Below are positions 10,411-21,072 of a stretch of DNA of 64,000 nt, piece by piece. This DNA is from Rhizoclosmatium globosum (lineage: Eukaryota > Chytridiomycota > Chytridiomycetes > Chytridiales > Chytriomycetaceae). The stretch spans positions 1 through 64,000 of the forward strand of contig MCGO01000137.1 in NCBI GenBank assembly GCA_002104985.1, read 5' to 3'. A program made the position numbers and the translations under genes. Every line of letters begins with the position of its first letter. Within the stretch, counting starts at the first letter, position 1. Under the pieces are notes generated by a model that was not told the origin of the DNA, made no database searches, and saw only the letters and a list, made by a program, of their open reading frames with translations.

Positions 10411-11307
10411 TCAACAAAGCCCGTTCTCTCGACGACATCGCTTTTCTTTGGAATTGAGCTTGCCATTTGCATAAACCTTATGTTTGTACGCAGCAATTGA
10501 ATTATCACGTTGTTGGGAATGGAAGAGTTGAAGAGCGTCGTCGTATCGAATAGTAATATCCATGAGTTCAGCCAGTGTAGATGGAGCAGGAGACACACCA
10601 AGGATGTGGAGCTCATTTTCAAGTTTCAGACCTCTTCTGTACATGAACATCTTGCATTCTTCATTGACTGAAACGAGAGCAGAGAGTTCAACAAACTTAT
10701 TTGCGTATGCTTGACATGATTTAGTTTGCCTTAGACGGTCAAGATTCTTGAAAGCCTTGTATTGGGATTCGGTGATCTCCAGACCAAACCTGGCCCGAAG
10801 TTCAGACTGGAATGCTTCCAGCGAAGTTGGGAATAGATTTTTCTGAGCGTATACAACATCGTACCACTTGAAAGCATCACCCCGAATGTACGATATCATA
10901 TAAAGCAGCTTCATTTCATCTGTTTTGAACTGCGATGAAAAGGCACTGTAAACACGATGGCAGTGAGCAAGGAACTCTTCTATCTCATGGGCAGAACCGC
11001 AATATTCCTTTGGATTATCGATTTCACCTGATTGTGGTTGTTGTTGAGGCGAGCCTTTGTTGTCTATTGGAGCCGGAATAGATTTTATCTCCACGAACAA
11101 GTTTTGTATAGCAGCTGTAAGATTCGCTATGGTATCAGTATTCAGGATGGGAGGCGTTTGTGTGGGCGAAGTCTTCCTGGAGTTGATTGCTTTTGGATCC
11201 ATCGCAGAAAGGGCAGATATCGCAAGAATTGGATAATGAGATAGGTGTTGATGAAGGTTTTTTGACAAAAGAATCTTATGGAAAGGTCTTGACGTTTCAT
11301 GTTTCAT
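10411..11307 (-). mobile_element. Orphan LTR-retrotransposon Gag frame (Ty3-type gag domain)
   Basis: A 298-codon open frame, probably starting at MDPKAINSRK (internal ATG) or at 11307. It contains a retrotransposon Gag/capsid domain: EIEEFLAHCHRVYSAF, KLLYMISYIRGDAFKWYDVV, FQSELRARFGLEITESQYKAFKNLDRLRQ, AYANKFVELSALV. A Pro/Gln-rich linker precedes it. There is no zinc knuckle, protease, reverse transcriptase or integrase downstream; the next gene starts 235 bp past the stop. A second frame (MQMASSIPKKSD..., about 10200-10480) overlaps the end and may be the shifted continuation. No long terminal repeats are visible. It is either a truncated element or a domesticated gag; the unbroken frame of nearly 300 codons keeps the second option open. 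Confidence 0.65.
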
Positions 11308-11463
11308 GAAGACACCAGCAATTCAAATCAAAAACGAAGTTCGGATCTGCATTCACGAAAACGAATTTCTTAATTCGAGAATAATCAAATAGTGAGGAAC
11401 AACTTGGTTTATTGATATGTGAAATAAAATGAGGAGACTAATCGATGAGATAACAAATTTCAA

Positions 11464-12480
11464 TCAGAAGAAAGAGAAAAGAAAGGCGACGATTGTCAAA
11501 GGCATGATCTTTTCGTATGATGATCCACTAATTTTAGTCAAAGTAGTGATAGCCGCAGCAACACTTGTGGAAGAGACTTGACGAGTATTAATTGGAGCCG
11601 TAACGGTTGGGACTGTGGGTGTAATGGCTGTAGTAATACTGCCAGAAGGAAGCTGACACGTTCCAGGAGCTCCAGCAAGCGGTGGACCATTCACTGGTTG
11701 CGTGAATTCAACACAAACAAGCCCCTGCTTGCAAATGGCGCTGTTTGGAAACACTTGCTTACACTGTCCACCAACATCACTCTGCTTCAACGCGCAGATT
11801 CCTTGTGCTCCTTCAACGCCAGATGCAGTAATACAATCCAAATTCGATTCACATACCGCCTTGGCAGATCCACCACAAACCCCTCCAACTGGTGAAGGTT
11901 TTGTTGTCGAGACTTGACACGTTCCCGGTGTACCAGGTCGAGGAATTCCATCTGCTGGTAACGCGGGATCAACGCAAACCAAGCCAGCTTAAACGGCGCT
12001 GTTCATAAAGTTCTGCTTGCATTCCCCGCCAACATCACTTTCCCTCAGCTTGCAGACTCCTTGAGCCCCGTCAACACCAGATGCCGCGACACAGAGCAGG
12101 TTTGAATCACAAATTAAGTTGGTTGAGCCACCGCAGACGCCGCCAACAGGAACTCGGGATCCGATAGGTGCTACGCATGTACCTGGGGGTCCTGGACGAG
12201 GGATTCCATCTGCTGGCAACGCGGGATCAACGCAGACCAAACCAGCTTTACAAACAGCACTGTTCATAAAGTTTTGCTTGCATTCTCCACCAACATCACT
12301 CTCCTTGACCTTGCAAATTCCTTGGGAGCCAGTTGTGGAAACGCATTCCAAGTTGGATTCACAAACTGACACATCTTGACCATTTCCTCCACAGACACCA
12401 CCAACTGGGACTGGCTTGAGATCAGCTGCAGTTGCAGCGAAAGCAGTGGTGAGGATAAAGGCAATAGTAGTGATTCGCAT
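11464..12480 (-). pseudogene. Secreted Cys-rich triple-repeat protein with an in-frame stop
   Basis: One frame runs from the ATG at 12480 to 11464 but is interrupted by TAA at 11989-11991. An N-terminal signal peptide (MRITTIAFILTTAFAATA) is followed by three repeats of about 85 residues with the pattern PVGGVCGG...CxSNLxC...GxC.ESDVGGECKQxFxNSAVCKxGLVCV...PGTC. A Thr/Ser/Pro stretch and a hydrophobic C-terminus (IMPLTIVAFLFSFF) suggest GPI anchoring. In repeat 2 the Val-Cys-Lys-Ala codons have lost three bases, removing the Cys codon and turning the Lys codon into a stop. Everything after the stop remains in frame and well conserved, so the lesion is recent, an assembly error, or read through. 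The repeats resemble small disulfide-rich extracellular domains; binding function is unknown. Confidence 0.7.
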
Positions 12481-12949
12481 GTTTTGAAGTCTTCTTCTTT
12501 AGGTTGACTTTTCCTGATTGTTTGAGTGTGATGTTTTATAGCCAGGCTATTAGATGAGCCGCGAGAGTTCAACTGCTGAACTCTGTCCGAGGACTTTCAT
12601 CTCCAACTTCACCCCATCATCCAGCGGAAAATGGGCTTTTGACCAGGCACACCCTCAGGAACTTCATCTCTATCACTTCGTACTTGATTACGAGAAATGA
12701 CAGATCGTTTTGTAACTATATTTCATAATTTCATCACATTACGAGGGAAAGGATTGGGGACAAGTTGAATATTCACTTCATGAATCAACAGAAAGCCACA
12801 AAGCAAAGGAGGACAAGCCCTTTTGCTTCCATCTCTGACTCTACACGCGAAGGAAAGCCTTAATTATCAGATTCAGATGTGTTACCAAAAAAGATGATTT
12901 TATTCAGTTTGTGTATTCCGGTTATATCGTTTTTCGAAGGCAATGAGGA

Positions 12950-13213
12950 CAATTACAAACAGAATATCAGATATCCCAGAAGAAGCGGGCTAATAACAGA
13001 TGTGATTGAGTTGCTCACAAGGACATTAGGCTTCATATTTAAAGTCGACGAGGGAATCACAATGCTTGGAGAAGAATAAACGTGAGCAGATGATTTACTG
13101 GTTTGATAGGAAGAGCTGGTTGTGCCATGGTTGGAAATTGTAGAAGGAGTCATTATATTTGAGTCCGCAGTACTTTGTCGAACAGATGGCGGTGAAAATG
13201 TAGGCTGCATCGT
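12950..13213 (-). other. Possible C-terminal fragment of a Ser/Thr-rich GPI-type surface protein
   Basis: A short frame reads TLVASSTSTMQPTFSPPSV... and ends with NSITSVISPLLLGYLIFCL, a hydrophobic tail after a Ser/Thr-rich segment, as in GPI-anchored cell-surface proteins. No domain or convincing upstream exon was found; an A/T-homopolymer near 13250 breaks the frame. It may be the last exon of an unrecognised gene or a relic. The flanking stretches 12490-12950 and 13320-13730 show no gene I can support. Confidence 0.25.
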
Positions 13214-13730
13214 TGAAGTGGAGGAAGCAACCAGGGTGGTGGCTCTCCACCTTTTTTTTCGCGGAGCTGGAAACGAACCTTTTAGTGAGAGGTCTGGAAC
13301 AAAAATGCATCTCCAAGTTGCTCTTAAAACATATCTCTATCCGTCATTCCCGAATTCTAATCGCACGTTCCGAGATAAGAAAAAATAAAGAAGAAATAAT
13401 GAAAAAAGCTATGATCCCTTTAATTCGTAGTTATGAGTTCTGGCTAAAAAAAACAAACACAAACAGAGAAGAAAAGTGGGGAAATGATGTTAACCTGACT
13501 ATCAGACTTGCGAGAAATAAATTGTATTCTATTAAAAGCTGCTTTGATGATATAATCTTCTGATCTGTGTTTCAAGAACTGAATTTGTTTCGAAAATGTT
13601 GTCGCAAGGTCGCTGTACCTTCTTAAGGCACTTCATGGTATTATTCTTTAAATGGTTCAATTTGAGCATAGGCTATTGAACATCAGAAACTGGTTAAATC
13701 GAACGCTCACTGCTGCACTGTAGTTTAGCC

Positions 13731-15533
13731 CTAACCCATCTCCGTGGTCAAGTGACGCGTTTTTTCTGTGGTCACTTGATGCACCAAGCAGTAAATGAGG
13801 GTTTCTTGACTTTGAGGGTTTTGAGAATGGCAAAAAGTTGCGACACAGCCACCACCCTGGGAAGCAACTGGAAGACTTTTGCTGTTCATAGGCGAATCCG
13901 TAGAAAGAATTTTCTCTGATATTGTAAATACGGAATTTGAGGAACCTGCTGTAGCTGTTTTAATGGAAGAGGTCGGCAAGCTTGATACAGTGATATCTGT
14001 GGTGGTGGAAATTGATCTTGAACTGGCAGCATTTGTGGTATCTATCGCGGAACTGGTGGACGTTGTAGTTTCTGTAGTTTCTGTCGTGGAACTGGTGGAC
14101 GTTGTAGTTTCTGTAGTTTCTGTCGTGGAACTGGCGGACGTTGTAGTTTCTGTGGTTTCTGTTGTGGAAGTTGTGGACGTTGTAGTGGCCGTGGTTTCCG
14201 AGGTTGAACTGGAGGACGTTGTAGTTTCTGTAGTTTCTGTCGTGGAACTGGTGGACGTTGTAGTTTCTGTGGTTTCTGTTGTGGAACTAGAGGACGTGCT
14301 TGAGGTTGTGCTTGTAGTGTCAGTAGTTTCTTCAGTTGATGTTGTTGTGCTTGAAGTAGAAGTTGTTGAAGTAGTAGTTGTAGGATTTGGACAATTAGGG
14401 TTCAATGAAAGATTATATGAAAGGGCATTTGAGAAGCAATTGCCATCATACAGCGCACTTTGCGCACTGCTGAGATTATCAGGGATCAGTCCCGTCAATA
14501 GATTTCCTTTCAGATATCTAAAAAATTTAAGCAATTTGTTGAGAATCAAAAGTAAACTCACAAAGAAGACAGTGTTGGTGGGATTTTTGGCACTTCGCCA
14601 GTAACTTTGGTGTCAGAAAGTGCACTTTTGTGAAATTGAGAAACGATAGCAAATTCTAAAGAAATCTTACAAATATTCGACTTTTGGTGGAAACTTGCGC
14701 AATGTACCAGTAATATACATACTTACTACGGTTCTAGTAGGAAAATGTTTTTAATAGTTATACTTAAGTTCATCATAAAAATTACATCGAGGTTGCTGAG
14801 TCGGGAAAATCTGGAAGTTCTCCACTCATCCCAGTCTGCACGAGATAGCTTGGGATATTTAGCGTGGAGAAAACTTTAGAGCAACTCACATAGATCGAAG
14901 TTTGTTTGGAAGTGTAGGGAATGTGCCACTCATCATTGGATTTATGAATAATTCAATGGTAAGCAGATCTCTTGGAAGACCTGTTACAGGTCCGCTGATC
15001 TGTGTATTTCCAAGCTTCCTATTAATGAAATGGCTTAGATTCTATCTATTGATGCAAGTACGTAAGAAACTCACAAAGTTGCAAGTTGTGGAGGCAACTT
15101 TGGAAACCCTCCTGAAATGGGACTTCCTCGAAGGTCGCTACAATACTGAATGTAAGAAAGCATTTAACACTGGACAAGCATTACATTGTAGTCAGACGTG
15201 TGAATGTACTGAAGTCAGGTACTGTTCCCGTCACACGATTTGTAGACATTAAACTAACCCAATTGTTAAACTCGATGAAAAATGACGCGGGTCCTACATG
15301 GTGATAATCTTTCCTCTATACGCAGTTATGCCCGGGATATTCCAACAACCACTTTCAGTATTGTCAACAATCTTTGTAGGCCATGCATTGTGAAGGATCT
15401 GGCATTCGAATAATGGAGCAGCTCTAGGATTCAAGTCTTGGCCCATGGCATTATGGAGGCTGCTGTTAAATGGTGCAGCAGAAGCAACTGACAAAATGGT
15501 TGAGAAAATTAAAACGACGAAGGATTGATTCAT
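13731..15533 (-). CDS. Secreted LRR protein with Thr/Ser-rich repeat stalk
   Basis: The ATG at 15533 begins a signal peptide (MNQSFVVLIFSTILSVASA). A cap follows (ECQILHNAW...GCWNIPGITAYRG), resembling plant-type LRR N-terminal caps. Successive leucine-rich repeats of the GxxP type are then encoded largely one per exon: NRVTGTVPDFSTFTRL, SDLRGSPISGGFPKLPPQLATL, GNTQISGPVTGLPRDLLTI, NPMMSGTFPTLPNKLRS, VTGEVPKIPPTLSSL, GNLLTGLIPDNLSS. Short introns separate them. The last exon encodes an LRR end (NCFSNAL...NPNC) and a stalk of about 130 residues built from TTETTETTTS[TSA]SS repeats, likely heavily O-glycosylated. The C-terminus has no hydrophobic anchor and ends in an unremarkable sequence, so the true end may be altered. 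Ligand binding at the cell surface is inferred from architecture only. Confidence 0.65.
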
Positions 15534-15740
15534 GCTGTAGTAGGCGGAAAAGTACTTGATATCCTTTTAAATATTTTTCTGAACTTGTGGCTGATTATGC
15601 CGAAGACCGCATCCCGGCAACCTTTGGCCGAAGGCCGCAAACATCACCACCCGTTCAGGTAATATCACCATTTTCGTTTATTTTCCATCTAATAGAATGT
15701 GTCTACTCATACTCCTATACCAAAATCTTATTTATTAGTC

Positions 15741-18382
15741 TCAAATTCCCTCACTCTGAGTACTATCAAACAGCAAGTCATCGACCAAGTACCCACCCTT
15801 CCTCAATTCCTCCAACTCAGCTTCACTTGGCCCTTCACCAAACTCTCCAAACTCATCGTCCTCACCCCCAACTGCAGACATACCGCCATACGCATTATCA
15901 CGTCCCAACCTCCGAATCTCGATATCATCATTCCGGTAATCCCGCAAGAAGTTTCGATGTTGCTGCCATTCCTGAAACCTCTCCCACAGGTCGTTCTTGT
16001 TTCTGTAAACATAGAATCCACAGCCACCAAAAAGACCAACGAGGAATATCGACCAAATCCAGCTACCTCCTCCTCCCGACTCTTTCTTTCCAGGATTCGC
16101 CGGCGTAACAGTATCCATACCGTCACCTTCAGCAACAGAGGCAGTCTTCGTAGCAACAGCAAGAACACTCGTCAAAACCCCACCACTCGTCATAACTTCG
16201 TCCCCAACAACAACCTTCTTCTTCCCAGACCCAGTCGGCGTAACGCCATCCTTTCCAACAACCTCACCCCCAAAGAACCGCACCCTAACATCCTTCACCG
16301 TCCCCGTACTCCCCGGATTCTCCAAATCCATAACCTTAACCGTCCATGCACCTTCCATCCTCTCCCCCCAATGCGCAACACTCATAAACGTCCAATTCTT
16401 AAACCCACTCGAATCCGCGTCAGCCCGTCTCGTCACAGCAAGGTGACTCACAACTCCATGCGGACTGATAAGATCAACGTTCACATCGCCGCGACGTTGA
16501 TGATCAATGTTGACGGTAACAGTAACATGTTCAAGGTCCCCAAACCGCGCGTTTGCTAACACGTCTGGTGTAACGTTCCATACAAGGGAAACACTCTTAT
16601 CCCCACCGCCATGTGGGATCTTCCCACCGTCTGTAGGAACGAGGAGGGGGCTTGATATTTCGACATGTTTTGGAACAGTTTTCCATCCACGTGCGAGATC
16701 AAGAATCCGTCCAGCGTCTAACTTTCCGTACCCAAAGTCGTGGCTGTACCACCTTCCAGCGTCTGTTTTCTGCCAGCTGGAGTCTTTTGGGTTTACTTGG
16801 ACTGCGGAACGGACTGTTATGTGTTGAAAGTCGCGCCATGTGAGGTCTGGGCGGATAGAGTGGACGAGGGCGTAGATTCCTGATGCGAGGGGTGCAGCTG
16901 CTGAAGTTCCTCCATGGCTCTTTGTACACATTGTTCCTGTTGTGTCTCCAAGTTGCCAGTCTGTTGTGCCCTATGTTGTTTGGGTCAGTTTTTGTCATGA
17001 GAAGGGAAAAGAACTAGTTCGCAATACGAGTATACAGCAATACACTTACAATAGCATCATCATGTCTCACAGTAGCACTACTATACATGACAATCATATT
17101 CGCACTGCACCTCTCCGAATATTCTGGATGCTGATTATTCCGATCCACAGCCCCGACAGTAATGGTATAAATAGAATTGGTGTACCCATCAAAGTTACAA
17201 TTATCCCCACTTGCGCCTCCATTCCCACTAGCAAATACAAAGATTGAGCCGAGCCCGTTGCGGCCATTGAGGATCCCGTTCTTGACGGCATCAGCGACAA
17301 TTTGAGGTGGAGCTTCCATAGTTTGACCGTTATCGGTAGGACCCCAGCTGCACGAGTAAATGTGATTGTCGTGGAATTTGTAGTTGATGGAAGCAGCTTC
17401 ATCAGTTTCCGTCAATGCACCGCCAAGAATTCTGACAGCTTGGTGGCCACAAACAAATAAATTCAGTTTGATGAGATTTAACACTCAAAAGAAACTGTAC
17501 CAGAGACTTTAGCTTCATAGGCAACACCGACACCACAGATATTATTTTTGACTGCAGCAACTTCACCGGCACATCGAGTTCCGTGTCTATCTTCATATGT
17601 TTTGGGTCGCGGGTCAGGTGTATGTTCATTATAGTCGTATGAGCCTTCGGCAAACTATAGAATGATGAGTTCAGTTCCACGTCACCCAATCCACACGCAC
17701 CACGCGTAGTACATACATAATTATCCTTGAGATCCTTTGAATTGTAATCGAGACCGTCATCAACAAAACAGACAGTGCTCCCTTTTCCAAACACACCTGT
17801 CAGAAGTCCGAGTCAGTCTCCCCACCAACAACAACGCACCAACAAAACAACTAAACAAACAAACGCACCCTGCGCCCAAGCACCGGTCACATTATGATCA
17901 TTCCCTTCCTGGCCCGGCGTCTCGTTTGACAGATGCCACTGATCGGCAAACAGGGGATCTTTAATCGCAAACTTCTTCCGAGCATCGGCCGTTGAAAGCA
18001 GCCCCCGTTTAACGAGTCGTTGTTGTTTTGTCTGTCGCTTGGCCCATTTGATTTGCGGGTTCGAGTTGAGTAGTTTTTCGACGTGGTTTGCCTGGTCCAA
18101 CGAGCGAACTGCGACGTGGAAGTAGTCGCCGAGTTGTCCAACGTGGCCGAGGAAGGACACGTTGTTCGTTGTTGTTGTGGTGTTGTTTGTGTTGTTTGTG
18201 GTGAACGAATCAACAACGGACTCGGCCCGCGAAAACAAGTCCCGCCGATTCAAATGCGCATTCGAATGTTCGTGCCACAGTTGAAACGCGATTGTGATGG
18301 CGTCCTGGCCTGCCCCAAGTGGCTGTGCGTGCCCAGAAACGATGCTCAACAAACACACAACATAGATCAATATTGATGGCAT
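15741..18382 (-). CDS. Kexin-type proprotein convertase (S8), classical type, with TM and cytosolic tail (paralogue 1)
   Basis: Five exons (17869-18382, 17717-17796, 17501-17654, 17050-17438, 15741-16970) give 788 residues. Order: signal peptide, N-glycosylated propeptide ending in a dibasic site (LVKR before GLLS), subtilisin-like domain and P/homo-B domain, then a TM helix ([17 protein letters not shown]) and a cytosolic tail of about 90 acidic residues containing YLVDDLLF. Catalytic residues are Asp184 (VDDG), His222 ([11 protein letters not shown]), Asn322 (ASGNGG) and Ser402 ([10 protein letters not shown]). This is the Kex2/furin layout: cleavage after Lys-Arg or Arg-Arg in late Golgi. 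SWGPTDNG has Asn where furin has the second Asp of DDG. The gene heads a four-copy tandem array on one strand and is the best candidate for the housekeeping Kex2. Confidence 0.9.
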
Positions 18383-18428
18383 CTTTTTTGACAGCTCACA
18401 AAATAAATAAATTGCATCATAATGTACT

Positions 18429-20755
18429 CTATTCTTCCATTTCATAGTCATCATCGTACCCTGCTCCATCGTCAAGTCGCTGGAAGAGTCGTCCTTCGAC
18501 ATCAACAATAACCTGCTTCTTCTTGCTCCCTTCATTCTTTTTTCGTAACACCAGGCACCATACTAACACTCCAACTCCTGCTAGAAGCCCAATCATTCCT
18601 CCAACCCATGCTCCTACATCCAATCCGGGTGAATTATTTGTTGGAGGAACGGTTTCGTTTCCAGCCTTTGCTGGTGCTGACACTGTCGCTGAAATCTTGG
18701 CATTTGAACTCGCAACAGCGCCAGCACTGACACCAGCACTCGAACTAGCTGTTGCCTTGATACTGACTACATCCTTCTTACTTCCCCAGAACTTGATACT
18801 GACAGCCTGCACAGCTCCTGTCGTTTCAGGATGGTCGCGATCACTCACAACTACTGTCCATTCCCCATTTACTTCTTCATCCCAATGCGCTACAGTCATG
18901 AAAGTCCATCCAGGAAACCCGCCTGCATCACTATCATACTTTCGTCCCACAGCCAAGTTACTCACTGATCCTGACGGTGAAACCAAATCCACCCACACAT
19001 CCCCACGTCTTTGATGCGTAATATTAACAGTGACAGTTACATGTTCTAGTCCACCAAACCCATTCACTTTCTTGTCGTCCTCCTTGACCAAAAACTTGAT
19101 TTTCAAGTCTTTTCCTTCACCTTGTGGAATAACGCCATCTCTACCAGTAATTTTCTTGACTCCCGTCTCTATAAACGTCTGATTCGTAACCTTCTTCCAT
19201 TTCTTGGCCATCTCAACAATTCGACCAGCGTCCAACTTTCCGTATCCAAAAGCATGCGAATACAGCCGTCCAGCTCCGTTCTTGACCCATGATGAATGAT
19301 TCCGATTTACTACGACAGCACTTTGAACGCTCAAGTGCTGGTAATCTCTCCATCCAAGGTCCGGCCTCACAGAATTAACCAACGCAAACACTCCAGACGC
19401 GAGAGGCGCAGCCGCAGAAGTACCACCGTGACTACGCGTACATAAATCTCCTGTCAGTCCCAAACTCCAATCAGTTGTCGCCTATATGACAGTTAAAACT
19501 TCACAATGGACACAAACAAAAACTCACAATCGCATCATTATGCCTGGTATCAGCACTACTATACATGACAATCATATTCGCACTACACTGCTCACTATAC
19601 ATCGGATGCTGATCATACCGATCCACACTACTCACGGTAATAGTGTAAATCGAATTCGTAAACCCATCAAAGTTACAATCATCTCCACTCGCCCCACCGT
19701 TCCCACTCGCAAACACAAACACACTTCCAAGCCCCTTCCGCCCATTCGTAACACCATTCACAAAAGCTTCAGCGACAAGCGTCGAGGGCGCTTCCATCGT
19801 CCTTCCATCGTCAGTCGGCCCCCAACTACACGAGAAAATATGGTTCTCGTGAAACTTGTAATTCAAGGCAGAAGCTTCCTCAGCGGGAGTAACGTCTCCA
19901 CCCAAGATTCGGGTTGCAGAGACTTTGGCTTCATACGCGATTCCAACACCGCACACGCTATTCTTGACAGCTGCGATTTCACCTGCACATCTTGTGCCAT
20001 GTCGATCAAGTGAGTCTTTAGGTCCTGCGTCTGGGGAATGCGTGTTGAAGTCGTATGACCCTTCAGCAAACTATATCGCAATAGTCAGTACCCTCCCATC
20101 TGTCCTCAAAATGAAACTCACATAATTCGCCGCCAAATCAGTGCTCTTGTAATAAATCCCATCATCGACTATACAAACTGTACTCCCCTTCCCAAACACC
20201 CCTAACCCCCAAAACCAACAACATTAGCACCCCTCCCCCCTTACCCCTCAAAAAAACCAACATACCTTGATCCCAGGCCCCACTAACATTATGATCATGC
20301 CCAACCTGCCCCGCCCCATCATTCAAAATATGCCACTGCGCTTCAAACTCCGGATCCACAATCCCAAACCTCCCTCCAAGTGCTTTCAGCCCCACACTTC
20401 CATCCTCCCCGCGCTTCGAGTACCGCCGCTTGGGTTCCTGGATCTCGACCCAGTCCACGTCGGGGTGTGTTTCAAGGGCACGTTTTAGGTAGTGATGGGG
20501 GTGTATGGGATCGGCTGATCGACGGGAGAGGTCTTGGTGGGGGATGGCGAGTTGGTGGTAGGAGGGGAGTTCGCCGATGGGGCCGATGTAGGTTGCGTTG
20601 AAGGATGTGGCGACTGATAATGGGGAGGAGGAGCGGATTGCGATGTATGTGTATTCGGCGTGGTTGTTTGGTGCGATCTTGGCAGGGGTTGGGGTTGAGG
20701 TTGTGAGGTGAGGGCTGAGGAGGAGGAGGAGGGGGAGGGCGGTGAAGGGGGACAT
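18429..20755 (-). CDS. Kexin-type proprotein convertase, classical type, with TM anchor (paralogue 2)
   Basis: Four exons (20266-20755, 20122-20201, 19528-20070, 18429-19481) encode 721 residues; the intron that separates exons 3 and 4 in paralogue 1 is missing. A signal peptide and propeptide end in RYSKR before GEDG. The catalytic core has [29 protein letters not shown] and [14 protein letters not shown]. The P domain is complete ([29 protein letters not shown]). A Ser/Ala-rich linker, one TM helix (VGGMIGLLAGVGVLVWCLVL) and an acidic tail (DDDYEMEE) follow. Its stop lies 46 bp from the start of paralogue 1. The first Asp of the P2-contact region before His is Leu, but the Asp directly before Arg-His is kept. 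Probably a second dibasic-specific convertase. Confidence 0.88.
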
Positions 20756-21072
20756 ATTAATAGAGTTTCTGGAAGGGAAGTAATAACAAAGAGAACTATA
20801 AATTAATTGAAGGATATCATGATTATTGAGATTTAAAGCAGATTAGAGTGGCTAAGACTAGCACTTCAAAGAATAGCATGTCGTTCAAGCCTGCTATAAT
20901 GTGTCGATTGTTATGCATTCCAAACACCTTTGATGATATTAAATATTCCAATAAGTGTCGTAATTATGGATTGAACGCCAAGATTCCGAAAGCTCACTTG
21001 GATATCAACAGAGAATTTGTGTCTTAATCAACAATATGGTTTTATTCTAATATTCAAATAAGAGATCATGAC
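20756..21072. other. Intergenic stretch between kexin paralogues 2 and 3
   Basis: About 315 bp, A/T-rich, between the start of paralogue 2 and the end of paralogue 3. No frame, RNA or repeat recognised. It must contain the promoter of paralogue 2 and the 3' end of paralogue 3. Confidence 0.5.

Noticed and set aside
13879..14604. 241-codon plus-strand frame rich in Val, Glu and Ser
   Set aside because: It is the antisense of the Thr/Ser stalk repeats of the LRR gene; the repeated ACN/TCN codons give an open reverse frame by composition.
15587..15740. Frame starting ADYAEDRIPATFGRRPQTSPPVQ followed by a GT
   Set aside because: No ATG (GTG start), antisense to nothing known, and no downstream exon with matching frame.
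15699..16559. 286-codon plus-strand frame opposite kexin paralogue 1
   Set aside because: Antisense to the last exon of paralogue 1, with random Pro/His/Asn-rich content and no domain.
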